From Artemia franciscana (lineage: Eukaryota > Arthropoda > Branchiopoda > Anostraca > Artemiidae), in contig NC_088871.1 in NCBI RefSeq assembly GCF_032884065.1, positions 45,788,874 to 45,852,873 of the forward strand: a DNA stretch of 64,000 nucleotides, given 5' to 3'. Under the pieces are notes generated by a model. The model made no database searches and was not told where the DNA came from. It saw only the letters and a list, made by a program, of their open reading frames with translations. This document shows positions 44,631 to 56,463 of the stretch, one piece after another. The position numbers were made by a program, and so were the translations under genes. Within the stretch, counting starts at the first letter, position 1, and each line of letters opens with the position of its first letter.

Positions 44631-44815
44631 GATTAAATAAAAAATCAAAGAAGAATACCGGAGGTAATGCGAAGAAGCGACATACCAAACGTCAAACACC
44701 AGACTCGAGCGAGGATAACAGCAGTGGCTGTAGAGTAGAAATTATTTTTGTATTTCCAATAATCCAGTTCAGTGTACCATTTGGATTTTTCAAACAGTTA
44801 AAAAGGATAGAATAG
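44631..44815 (+). CDS. Predicted secreted precursor, alternative terminal exon copy b
   Basis: Preceded by TAATATTTTTCAG ending at 44630. The first two bases (GA) can complete exon 2's leftover A (AGA, arginine). The same phase as copy a is kept, and 60 residues follow to TAG at 44813-44815. It has the same plan as copy a: a basic stretch KKRHTKRQ, an acidic/serine linker (TPDSSEDNSS), then CRVEIIFVFPIIQFSVPFGF and a basic tail KQLKRIE in place of copy a's GISLYEN. A single cysteine is new. The shared FP[I/L][I/L]QFS[I/V]PFG motif, matching phase and intact frame argue for a working mutually exclusive or alternative last exon. A separate paralogous gene lacking its 5' exons is the alternative reading. 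Confidence 0.65.
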
Positions 44816-44819
44816 AGTT

Positions 44820-45700
44820 TATTTCGACATCACATATTGCAATATAAAGTACTAAAAATTGCCAAAAGGAGTGCAAAGCATGAACATATGGCTTGAGTGG
44901 TTAAAGCACATATCCTGATAAACTCGTCCACGATAATTAAGAAGAGTCGTAAATTAACTAGTTGCACCGAATTGGATGAACATGACAAAAAAGTTATCAA
45001 AAGAAACTAACGGGGTGCGGCAAATACAGAAAACCCAAAAAGACAAGGCATCGAGACTTTGCATCTTTGCCAGTGAGTTAATTGTCAAATTTTCCGGCAA
45101 AATTTTTACAGGAGCTTAAATCGATTCTTTTTTAAGCTTTCTTCGGCAGTTCTTTTTAAGCTTTTAACATTCCTTTTCAAGCTTATGACCATTCTTCAGC
45201 AGTTTTAAAGTCCATAAATGGAATTTCCAACGTCCTTAAGCAACTAGTTACCGACTTTGTTCTGTAACAGGAGTTACGAAAAATCAATTACAGTTCAAGG
45301 ATAACTCGATGATTGTATATTGTATAATAATAAATAATAAAATTTATATTATATTGATATACATTGTATCATTATGTTTTATAATATAACAACATCTATA
45401 TATGGTAATATCTAATATAATGATATCAATAATTGATGATATAGGTTGAAAAGGGCAACTGGAGTTCAAGGTCAAAACGGTCAGAGTAGCTATGACTACG
45501 GAGGGTAAACACGAGAAGTTGACTTGAGTTCAACTACAGTTAACCAAACTCCGATAACAGAACATACTCTAAAAACTAGATATCGGAAGTTTTAATCTAA
45601 GTTATAATTAGTAGTCATCAGAAGTTTTAATCTCTTAAGCTTTATCTTTAATTTCGATAGCTGCTAGAATTAAGTAATGCAACTTTATGTTCGGTTTATT
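44820..45700. other. Non-coding, AT-rich
   Basis: Nothing recognised. 45290-45450 is very AT-rich with repeated TATAAT/ATTATA words. Confidence 0.5.
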
Positions 45701-45702
45701 AG

Positions 45703-45827
45703 AGGGCAAAGTTAATGACATTGATGAAAGTGACAAGTTCCGAATAATTTCTTATGTTCTGGTCATTCCAAATACAATTTTTTTTCGTAAAGCCGTAAAG
45801 ACACCCTCTTTGATAAGCCCGCCTTAA
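45703..45827 (+). other. Weak candidate for a further terminal exon
   Basis: After ATGTTCGGTTTATTAG a 40-codon frame opens in the same phase as terminal exons a and b and ends at TAA 45825-45827. Its middle, FRIISYVLVIPNTIFF, is hydrophobic like the FP..QFS region, but there is no dibasic site and no convincing alignment. In AT-rich DNA an open run of this length can occur by chance. Confidence 0.2.
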
Positions 45828-45829
45828 AT

Positions 45830-48500
45830 ACTAGCCGAGCTAGATTGATAGACTCAGAATTAATTAAATTTTGTATGAGTAGCGGAGCTAAGTGAACGTT
45901 CAATGCTGTTTGATCTTAATAAAAATCGTTTGTGTTAAGAGTTTTTAAGAGAAGAACAATGCATTTATCATTTTTGTCCTTCTGAAGAATTTTATATATA
46001 TGTTACTGTTAATGTCCGAAGTTCATTTTTGAATTTCTGCTTGGATTCAATTAGCTTTGCAAATCAGCTTTTTCAGTCTTGTGCAAGCTTTGATGGTAAA
46101 AGTTAAAGTTAGGTTAAATAAGGTTATAAATTCCAAAAATAGGTTTGAAACCTCACTCAGTCTAACCTAACCTGGCATCATCAAACCTTGCATAAAACTG
46201 AAAAAGTTGACCGACAACACTGTCTATTTTTAAGGAGAAAAAAAAAGATATCTCGGACATTCGCCAGTGGATGTCAACATTCACCAATTTCAGACATTCA
46301 CGATAACATATACGCAAAATTATGTACACCAGATAATTTCGTTGAATAACGTAGGATCACCATATAATTCTTAAGGTCATCGTACTAAGGTCATCGTACT
46401 AGACAAGACTATCATCCCCCCCCCTTTGTAAATGAAAAAAAGGACCGAATATGCATACTTATTAGCTATATGTACAATTGAATGGCATAGGTGAATCACC
46501 AACTCCCAAATCAAAATCCTGGATATTGCCATGTCAACAATACTACATCAGAAATGGTAAAACATACTACATATGTACATATGTACTTGTTTTCTATATC
46601 CTTGTTCTTATCGTTGCCAAATGAATCCTTGAATTTGATCAACTGGATTTTGTACCAGTACCAAAGCTCCAAGAACATAATGCTGAGTTAATCTTATTAA
46701 AACAGTTAGTGTGGGAAACGTTTTAGTAAAAGCCAAGCCTTTATTATTTTTATCCTGCCGATGAATAGTATTTATAAATGAAACTATATATGCAACATGG
46801 AATTTCGTTAAATCATGAAGAATCATAAACAATGTCATGAAATGATCTTATAATTTCGTAGAAAATCGGATTATGCAGTGGAATCTATCTAGACTGTGTA
46901 ATCACACACACAATCGGATATTTTCCATTAACTCACCACAAGGTCTATCAAACGACAGGCATACAAAAAAATGAACAAAAAGACCGGCCATATACTCTTT
47001 TGTCTTGTCTCAAACAAATCGACTTCTTCAAAAATATTTTCAAAGGAAAAACATTTTACCCCCTTCTCCCAAACACTAAATTATGGGCCCCCTATATCCT
47101 CCCCCTCCCGTTTTAAACTCTACCCGAAAGTTTCGACTCGATTCCCCAGTCATCAGGCAATACAGGGTAAATACTCTTGTGATGACAGGAAATGAACTAA
47201 ATACCAAATATAATCGGAAACGAAATATAAATTTTCCTGAAAGTTTCAACCCGATTCCTCAGCAATCAATTAAACAGGGTAAACACTCTTGTGATCATTG
47301 GAAACCAGCTGGATTTCGGTTATAAAAGTGCTCTGGAGAAACATTGACTTCAGCTACCCGTTATGTAGTCTCAGGTGATTGGCTAGGTCTTATAATCACT
47401 TTCCAGTTATATTAAGTAAGGTTTCGGTAGCAGCCGGTGAGTTTTGATTCAGGTTAGTTGAACATCAGAGTTAATCGCAAAATCTGATTAAAAGAATCTT
47501 GACAAATATCCAATGTGATTCTCTTTCCAAATGTAATTTTTACCAAAACATAAACACCCAGGAGTAAACACAAAGATTAATTTACTTGACACATTTGCAC
47601 GATTAGCCCCCCTTAGCGAACTCCCTTCGCAAGGGAGACTTTATAGTGATTGTTTTCTAAACATAGGCTTTATCTTATCTTTATTTATACGTTATGATAC
47701 CAGAAACCCACAGTAATCAAAAGATTTCGGATTTCGAAATCAGATTTCGGCAAGAGACAAATACAGTGGACAGGAGGAGGCGGGCTGAACCCTCCTACGC
47801 TTCACTTTAAATTTTACACTACGTTCTGTGCAGCTATGGATTTAGTGGGGAGGATTAAAAAATAATCTGGAACAGTTTTCACTTACATTTATGAAATCAA
47901 GTAAGAAAAAGAAGAAAAACATTCAAAAAAATCAAGACTAACACCCAAATACAAACTTTATAGCTACAAAGTTTAAAATCAAAAATGAATCTAAATCATT
48001 CGGGTTTGAAGGTAGAACGCTGAAATATTTTTTTTTCTTACAATATGTCTATATGTAACCCGCATCCACAAAAGCAAGGCTAGAACTATCTGTTTAAATT
48101 CAAATGCTGGTTAGTCAATAAAACTTTAGAGAGTTCCTCATTATATAAATCTTATATTTGGTATAACAAACGCAGTAACAACTATATGCATTTATTGGAA
48201 GTTGTTAATAACATACAACTCTTTTCAAACATCTCAAACAAATAGGAACACGCCTTTCAAGAGAAAAATAGCAATAAAAATACAACTGCGAAAAAGAATT
48301 AAACCATTTTTTGTGGGTCCTAAATAACCAGCAATGTGTGCATCCACATCTTGTTAGTTTATATGAATAACCAATTTCAAATCAACCAGCTCGCGATTGG
48401 AATGTAGTCAAGAAATAAACATATTTATTCGATTTGCTTCACTTGGATTGCATAGTCCTCCCACTGCTTCACAAGCTAAAAAACCAAGAATTTTAAACAA
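45830..48500. other. Intergenic, no gene; small repeats
   Basis: 46062-46215 holds an imperfect inverted repeat of about 55 bp arms (GCTTTTTCAGTCTTGTGCAA with its partner near 46190). 47120-47310 holds two diverged direct copies about 118 bp apart, sharing CGAAAGTTTCGACTCGATTC and CAGGGTAAATACTCTTGTGA. The frames at 46491-46838 and 46971-47325 have no motif or splice support. Confidence 0.5.
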
Positions 48501-48502
48501 TG

Positions 48503-48727
<225 letters not shown>

Positions 48728-48729
48728 AA

Positions 48730-49090
48730 GATAGTGAGATTCGTTATTATCGGGGTAAGAAACTTAATAAAGAAAAGACTAAAAAGTCCTAATGCTTGAG
48801 CCTGTACAGTACACTCCAGAAATACTATAATATCCATGGCTATACACATTCAATAATGCTTAAAGACAAAAATTAATTCAAAGAATTAAACGTAACACAA
48901 ATGCTTCTAAACTACATGAAAGACAGTTTCAGAAAAATAGATAGATGTAATCACACATTTCAATGTTTCAGGCAATAGCTCTAAGCACTCCGCGAGGTAA
49001 GCAGCCACTTAGTTACTCCACACAGTAGGCAAAACATTTCACCAAGAAAACTCAGGGCATGTAGTTACTGTTAATGATCTTCTGAACTGA
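48730..49090. other. No feature seen
   Basis: Unremarkable non-coding sequence between the GA tract and the MITE. Confidence 0.5.
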
Positions 49091-49098
49091 CTTTTAAT

Positions 49099-49516
49099 CA
49101 GAGGCGTTTTAGCGGGGTGACAGAGGGGCCATTTACCCCGAATGCAGAAATATTAGGGGCGCAAAATTTCAAATAAATAATCTAACGGTTATAATGATTT
49201 TGTAATTTTTAAAATTCTATTTTCATTAAAAGAAAGTTGAGGGCGCAGTTAGTGAATAAAAATGATTAATATTTAAACAATCAATAAATAAAGTAAAAAT
49301 TAACAAAAGTGAAAATCATACGATAACGATAATTAAATAATTCGAATAATAAATTAAAAACAGTAAAACAATAAATTATTAATTAATAAATTAAAAACAA
49401 TTTTGTTAATAAGTGAAAATTTCGTTGAAATCTTGCACAAAAATTTTGTGGGGGACAGAGGGCGGGGGGCTAATCAGGATTTATCCCAGGTGCAAGAGAG
49501 GCCAGAACTGCCACTG
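49099..49516. mobile_element. hAT-like MITE
   Basis: A 418-bp element flanked by CTTTTAAT (49091-49098) and CTTTTAAG (49517-49524). The 8-bp target duplication, with one mismatch, is the length typical of hAT transposons. Ends read CAGAGGCGTTTTAGC and, on the opposite strand, CAGTGGCAGTTCTGGC, with the CAG-GGC start common in hAT families. The terminal 50 bp on both sides are GC-rich with CCCC/GGGG runs. The interior is AT-rich, built of AAATTA/ATAAA words, and non-coding. Confidence 0.65.
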
Positions 49517-49529
49517 CTTTTAAGTCTAG

Positions 49530-50470
49530 TTATATTACATTGGATAACAGTTACGAAAACATTAACAAATCGATTAGATACCACGGAATTTAATATATCA
49601 AACATAAACTTTGCCTTTGAAGAGATAAAAAGACAAGTAAATAGCATAACATAAATCTTCTTCTAAGTTGAACAGAAGCTATAACCCAAGAATCCTAACC
49701 GTATGAGCATGAATCACAGAATGTCATAGAGCACACAGCAGCTTAACATCAACACTAAAAGTATAAGACCAAATTAAAAATCAGGATGGGCTGATGAACA
49801 GTATAATAGCCGTGAAATGTACAGCTTCCTTAAGGCCGATACGGGGCTTTAAAGGTATAAACTTAAAAAAAATTCATTATAAACTTTTTCAGTGTGTGCG
49901 GCCAAACTATTGGGTGGTCTTACCATAGCTTGCACGGCTTAAAAGATAAAAAAAAAATGATAGAAAACTAAAAGCCGTGACTTAATTTCGTAAAAATCTC
50001 AACTTCTCGCGTTTTGAATCAGAGATTCAGTTTTAACGAAATTTGCATCATCAGAAAGAGTGAGTTTTTTTGACTAAATGGAGCAAAATTTTCTTTTTTA
50101 GTTAACGAAAGGGCAATTCCTAAAAAGTTCTAGCATGCCTGGTAGGGAAACGCTAAAAGTCAGCTGAAAGGAATTATCATTTGAACAATTTGGCCACTGT
50201 GGGATTTCCCTGTAGTGTCACTCAATTTGATTGACAAGATCGTAGATAAAAAGGATTAAAGTTCATTGTCTTTTCAGTCAAATTTCACAGTCAAATCACA
50301 AATTATTAACATCCCTCTTGATGATGGCTACTCCCATTGAAGAATTTGTAAATGGGCCCTTTGTCCTTGTGACGGTCAGCCGACGCTGAAGCTCACAAAA
50401 TGGTTTTTAAAAAACCGTACTATCTTAAAAAATTGACACATTCTTGCCACCTTTGAACGAATTATTTAAA
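49530..50470. other. No gene supported
   Basis: Intergenic; the 83-codon frame at 49403-49654 starts inside the MITE and is not called. Confidence 0.5.
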
Positions 50471-50478
50471 AAAAAAAA

Positions 50479-51041
50479 TAAAGAGCTCCATTAAGCCAAA
50501 AAAAAGAAGCGGAAATAAAGTCAAATAATCTTCTAAGCGTAAAACTACCACGAACCAGAATCAATAAATCAATTAAACTCAAAACGAAAAGAAATTACAG
50601 TCAAACTCAATCAAACTCAAAGCCGAATCAAACTCAAAACGAGCAGAAATTAACAAGAGTAAGGCTGATAGCTGCCATGCCTTCTCAATACCTGAACATA
50701 ATTTGTGCTTTACTGAAAAAAACCGTGGATTATCAGTCTAATTGACATATACTGATATTTATTCCCTAAAGTTTTGATAATTTTTTATTTATGAAAGTAA
50801 AACAAGTGAAAACATTTAAAACGTATTTTGTTTTCAATAAAGCGCAAATTATATTCTGGTGTCAAGAAGACAAGGGGGGTTATCCGCCCTAATCATGTTA
50901 ATTTCTGCTTTTTTTTTAATTTCGTTTATTTATTGTGATTATTTTATTATTTATTTTAGTGATTTGTGGCAGTTTTACGCTTGGAGAATTATTTTACTTT
51001 ATTTCTGCTCATTTTTGGCTTAATAGAGCTCTTTATTTTTC
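50479..51041. mobile_element. Inverted-repeat element, diverged relative of the palindromic family
   Basis: About 78-bp imperfect inverted arms: AAAGAGCTCCATTAAGCC at 50479-50500 pairs with GGCTTAATAGAGCTCTTTAT at about 51018-51037, continuing through CTTCTAAGCGTAAAACTACC versus GGCAGTTTTACGCTTGGAGA. Inside, AAAACGAGCAGAAATTA and TAATTTCTGCT face each other, as in the F and G cores. The 87-codon T-rich frame at 50935-51198 overlaps one arm and is rejected. Confidence 0.65.
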
Positions 51042-51239
51042 ATTGAAAAGCTTCTTTTGTGGAAAAAGTTTTCAAATTAATTTTTTTTTTCGTTTTTTAT
51101 TGACAGTCTTTTTAATGTATTTTTTTTCATCATTCCAGTTTTTTTTTATACAAGAATCCATAGTTTGGGTTTCTATTTGTATGACATATACTCTTTGAAC
51201 AATTTTTAATCCTGACGCTAACAGTATTTTTTAATTTAA

Positions 51240-53340
51240 TTGAATAACTCCTGAAGTTGACTTAATATCATTCCCAAAAGATTCTATCTATGCTCTTTGA
51301 CAACCTGGATACACTTACAATCTTTTTGTTACTTAAATTGTAAGAGCAGAAATAGTAATTGTGGTAGGCAAAAAGTTTCAATTCAATTCCCCCACTCGCT
51401 CTCGATATATTCTGAGGTGTCTTATTAGCTACCCAAAACATAATACCTTTTGATTTAGTTCAAAGCAACAATGGGGTTTAAGGTATAATGGGCCAATTAT
51501 ATTACTGTATTTTTGCTCGACCGTTTTTACTATTCTGAACAATATGGCTGCCTCAAAATTTTGACTGGATGCGTTTGGAAAATGAAAGAGCTTGAGATAA
51601 GAGCTGCTTGACCTTCAATCTCTTTTTACTCTTAAAAAGCGCAGCAGAACTTTTAATTTTGAATCGAGTAAGCTCCTTTAAAATTTTCAATGATATTTCT
51701 AGCTATTATACAGAGGTGCTGCCTATGATGTTGCTTATATACCTTTTTGAAAACCTGCTTGAATACAGTTTGTTTCGTTTGATTGAAGCTCCTCCTAAAC
51801 GCTTCCAATAAGTTTCACCTTAATACCCTTAGCGTCATTAGTAACATTAACTCTAGTGGTAGTGTTAAAAATACACATAGTGCCTTCTAGCTAGTTCAAA
51901 ATCCCTCACAACTTATCCTTTAAGGTCTAACTTAATAATATAAGTTGTTCTTCAGATATTGCTCTGTCACCTTTTTGAAAGTCCACATGCTCATAGTTTC
52001 TTTTGATTTACTTCAACATCCGCCAGAATGTTCCTTAAGAGCTTCACTTTAATATCCTTAGCTTGCGCAGTAGCAATAATTGTAGCAGCATTAGTCGCAG
52101 TACTCTCATAGCACCTTTTGTTTCTTCAACATCCCCTTCAAAAGACGATGAAGTTCCAGCTTAATACTATAAACCGTTCTTGAGGTATTTCTGATGCATC
52201 AAATTAACAACCTGTGTAGGGTAAGTGTGTTTCGAATTAATTCTCTACAGTTTCTATATTCCCCAAATTTTCCGCCTTAATATCCCCAGTTTTAATAGCA
52301 GTAGCAATAGTATCAGTAGAATTAACTGTATTAGCCTAAACTCTAGTGGAAGTAGTAGTAATGGAAGTTGCAGTAATAGTAACAGTAGTAATAGTATGAG
52401 TAGAAGCAGTAGCATTAGGATGGAAATATTTTCTATTGCTTAGTTCAACATCCCTCACAACAAACCCTGTTAGTTTAAACTTCACACACCAAACTTCCTA
52501 ATATATTGCTGTTACACCCTTTTGATAACCTGCACACAGGCAGTGTGCTGTGATTTAATTCCCTTCCCCCTTGAAAATTATTTGAAAATTATGGATAGTT
52601 GTGACAGTAGTCACAGTAGTAGGATTGATATTACTAGTAATAGTATTGAATAGCGGTTGTACTACTAACAACAGTAGTATTAATATATTGCCTTTTGATA
52701 AGTAGAACATCCCTCTCATCAAGTCCTGGAAGTTTCAACTTAATACAAGTAGCCATTACTATGACATTGCTGATATGTACTTTTGATAACTTGAATGACC
52801 TTATACTTCTTGAAATTTTCATTTCAATGTTCTTAGCCTTACTAGTAGTTGCAATAAAAGTAGTAGTAGTTGTAGTTGTAGTAACTGTAAATGTAGCAGT
52901 AACCGTAGTATTAGCAGTAGTGTTCGGATATTACCTTTTTGTGAGATGATCTTCCAATTAAAGCATTCTCTGAAAACTCAAACTTAGTGCCCGATCAATC
53001 CTCGAGATACGCTTTTATGTCAGTGTATATGCACATAGGCTCTTTTAATCTAGTTCATATTTCCCCCTCAATGCTGTAAATGGATTAGTGTGGCAGTAGT
53101 CATAGTAGTATTGGTAGCATGCATATGTTGCCTTTTGATCATCTCTCTTATCATTTCCTGAATATTCCAAATTAATATACTCAGTTATTCCTGCGTTACA
53201 CCCTTTTAACAATCCGCATACACATAACGTGTTTTGACTTAATTCAACACTCCCCTCAACATTCTCTGAGAGGCTCACCTGAATACCGTTTGTCTTCTTG
53301 GAAAGTAAAGTTCAAATATGCATACATTTCTCAATAACAT
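51240..53340 (+). repeat. Diverged tandem array with AGT-rich interruptions
   Basis: A loosely repeated unit of roughly 180-270 bp, recognised by CAACATCCCTCACAAC-like starts (51897, 52443, 52703), then 'AAGTTTCAACTTAATA', 'TTGCTGTTACACCTTTTTGA' and 'GTTTTGATTTAATTCAAC'. Trinucleotide-rich stretches (AGTAGTAGTAATAGT) at 52290-52420 and 52850-52925 produce serine- or valine-rich frames that are not genes. Confidence 0.6.
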
Positions 53341-53343
53341 ATA

Positions 53344-54760
53344 CTATGTGTAAAGAATGAACGAAATTCCCAACTTATAGCCCTTGTCCTGAGGACTGTG
53401 GGAGGTTGACATCTCCAAAGACATAATTACTGGACCTTTCAACAATGCTGAACAAAATAGCTCTCTTAAAATTTCGTGGAAAGTCTTTCCACGATATTTT
53501 TTGTGGAAAGATAGGCTTGGGGGTGGGGGATGATTGCCCTTCATTCCCTTTTGACTCTTAGAAAGGGCACTAAAATTTACGACTTCCAATCAAATGAGCT
53601 CCATTCGACCCAAAGTTTATACGACCAACCGTTCCTCAAAAACCTTACATTCCCCAGGGCATAACTTACAGCCCTTGCCCACGGGGTCCAAAGGATTGTG
53701 TCTACCCTAGAGACATTGTAATATGATTTTTGGACTATTCGTTACAAAATAGTTATCTCACAATTTCAATTGAATGCTTTTCGGGAAAAGAGGAATTCAG
53801 GCAGGGAGGGGGGCTAGTTGTTCTCCATCATGTTTGACTCTTAAAAGGGAACTATTTTAAGAGGGAATTCTTAAAAGGGAACTCAATTTGGACTATTTTT
53901 GAACAAATGGCTATCTCAAAATTTCTATTAGATGTACTTGGGATAATGCGACGTGTGGAGGAGGGATGCCCCTGATTACTTTGACTCTTAAAAAGGGCAC
54001 TTGGAAATCTGATTTCCAATCCAATGAGCCCCCTCCGGAGTGTATACCACCACCGTTTCCATTATTTTTATTTGCATAATTGCACTTAGGGCTGATGGTC
54101 GGGGAGGAGGCTGTCATCCTCAAAGACGTAATTTCCATATCTTTCAACTACGCTGAACAAAATAGCTTTCTCAAAATTTGGATGAGATGTGTTTTGGAAA
54201 TTCATGGCCGTGCGGGGGGGGGGACTTGTTGCCTTCTAATAACTTTTGACTATTAGAAAGGGTTCTAGCCCTTTCAATTTCCAAGCGAATGGGCCTTTTT
54301 CAATGTTTCTACGACTAAACATGGCCATCTTAAAATTTCTCTTTGAATCTTTTGAAAAAAGATCTCTTTGAATCTTAAAAAGGCACTAGAAATTCTGATT
54401 GGCAATCCAATTAACCCCCTCCGAAGTTCATACCACTACCCTTTTTATAGATTTCATATACCCCCAGGACATAACTTACAACCCTTGCCCTGAGGGCCTT
54501 GGGAGGGAGGTTGTCATCCTTGAAGACATAATTTCCAGATATTTTAGCTACTCTGAACAAAAGGACTGTCTCAAAATTTTGATTGGACGTGTTTAGGTAA
54601 ATGGTGGGCGAGGGAGGGGGTCAGCTGCCTCCAATCACTTTCGACTATTAAAAGGGTACTAGCCCATTCAATTTCAAATCGAATGAGCCTTTTTCAAAGT
54701 TTCTACACCAACTCTTTGATACGAAGTGCCCTGGTGAAAATGTAAAAAAATAAAAATAAA
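53344..54760 (-). repeat. Diverged tandem units related to the palindromic family's inner module
   Basis: Four to five units of about 200-300 bp, each with 'CATAACTTACAGCCCTTGCC' (53659, 54476 and variants), 'AAGACATAATT', 'CTACGCTGAACAAAATAGCT', 'TCTCAAAATTT', a G-run and 'TTTTGACTCTTAAAAAGGGCAC'. The same string of blocks is the internal part of R1-R4 ('GACATAGTTATAA', 'TGAATAAAATGGCTATCTCA', 'AAAAAGGGCACTAG'). All frames across it are by-products. Confidence 0.7.
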
Positions 54761-56320
54761 CACATAGTGCCCACATCGCTCTGTACTTAGGCAGCACTAT
54801 TGCGCTGCCTATGGTGCACTCTTTGTGTTCCAAAAAAAACGTTGAAGTTATTTTTAAGAGTCATATGGTAAAACGAACTAAATAAAACCAAACTACAGTT
54901 TTCCTTATACAAATGCTTACTATTTTACTCTTAATATTATTTTTCTATTATCATTTAATAGGTCATTCAATTTTTATAATTGATATTAATCTTTCAGTTA
55001 TTATTATTACATAGTGTGTCAATAAAATTCCGCATAAAATTTTATTTATGTTCAACACTATTTGAATTTGAAGTGAGCTGCAGAATTTCTTGAGACAGTC
55101 AAAAGTAATCAGCAGTGCCGAGCATTCATACTAGCTTTCTCTAAGCTTCACGATTTGCACGACTTTTTTTCTTAAATTTTCGTATATCTAGATGTAATTT
55201 GTCAATTCTTTGTGGTCTTTATGGCTCTAAATATAAATCCTAATTACCTCCAGCATCGAATTGTTAAGGGGGTGATTAAGTGAACTGATGGAACTCGAAA
55301 ATCCCATGTTAAATTGAAAATTTATATTTAAAAAGTACTCAAGTATTCATTGGCGGAAGATGCCGCTTTTAATATCAGGCCATAGCTTCTTGAAGATGCT
55401 ACAAAATGTTTGAAAGGATTTTGTTCTATTTCCTCTAATTGCTTAGAAATCTTAGAAAATGTCTAGGGATTTTTCACAAGTGTACTCTATGAAGGATATT
55501 GCTTTTGGAACAAAATTGGTACTATCATGTGCAGAAGACAATAACCTATAAGATGATTGGAACCATTTTTTGATGTATTTTCCTGTTTTCTAACAGTCCC
55601 CTAGAATATTTTCAGCTACCTGAAATTTTTACAAGTCGGTTGCCATAAAGAATCGTTTCAGATCGCCGATAACAACCCCTAGAGACGAAAATGACAAGCT
55701 GGAATAATCAGCTGCTTGTTAATAGTGTGAAATTTTCATAAATTATTTCAATGCAATGAAGAAACATAGAAATGAGAAATAGACAGGAGCCTTCAGGAAA
55801 GTTATGCACACAAAGCCGAAATCATGGGGAAAATTAAATCAAAGCGAGGTATGGAACTGCGAAACTGCGAGAAATTTGGGGATAGGCTAGTGGATAAAGA
55901 ACCGAAAAGAGTCTAAGGCGGACTATTGCATGGAAGTTGGAAAGAATGGACTGGTCAACCCCAAACGAGGCCACGACTACTTTTACCAAGTACAATCAGT
56001 CAGCTTGAATGTGCTCAGCTATATACTTGCTTTTTCATGATTTTTACCCAGAAAGACTTCTACATTGAAAAGATAGACCGCAATCCAGGCTTTTGGACCG
56101 AAAAGATTTTTCCCAAGCTGAAAGGATTCTTCATTGATGCTTTGATCCCAAAGTTCCACAGGGGGTTCCAATACAAGAGCCGTACTTATAAGATTAATCG
56201 TCTAGTACCGGTAACAGGAAAATTCATTTTCCTTACATTCTATCCTTCTTTGTAGTTACATACTTAATTGTATTGTCATTTGAAATAAAATACCTTTGTT
56301 TATATTGCTTGTCCTCCAAC
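54761..56320. other. Intergenic; possible Tc1-like scrap at about 55850-56010
   Basis: The 109-codon frame at 55926-56255 starts WKEWTGQPQTRPRLLLPST, vaguely like the linker after the helix-turn-helix of Tc1-type transposases. No catalytic DDE/D part and no terminal repeats are visible, so it is noted and not called as a gene. The rest is AT-rich non-coding DNA. Confidence 0.3.
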
Positions 56321-56325
56321 TTCAT

Positions 56326-56463
56326 CAAACAGTTCGTAGTAACGAACTGTAGCAAAGAGCGACCCGGCTCAATAGTAACCGAAACTCTAAAAAATGGAAT
56401 TTTGGTACCAATAGCTACATCAAAAGAATCGCATTTTAATGCTGATTTTAAATATATTAAATA
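56326..56463 (+). mobile_element. End fragment of the palindromic family
   Basis: CAAACAGTTCGTAGTAACGA, AGAGCGACCCGGCTCAATAG and CATCAAAAGAATCGCATTTT match the outer 135 bp of R1. Homology then jumps abruptly into an F core, marking a deletion or insertion junction at about 56463. Confidence 0.8.

Noticed and set aside
46083-46170. AGGTTAGGTTAG-like words suggesting arthropod telomere repeats (TTAGG)
   Set aside because: Only one or two degenerate units on each side of an imperfect inverted repeat; no tandem array.
50935-51198. 87-codon, membrane-like T-rich frame
   Set aside because: It overlaps an arm of the 50479-51041 inverted repeat and owes its hydrophobicity to T-runs.
52225-52949. 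Serine/asparagine-rich and valine-rich frames
   Set aside because: Translations of AGT/GTA trinucleotide-rich tracts.
55926-56255. 109-codon frame with a WKEWTGQPQTRPR start
   Set aside because: Only a vague resemblance to a Tc1-type linker, no catalytic part, no terminal repeats, no splice support.
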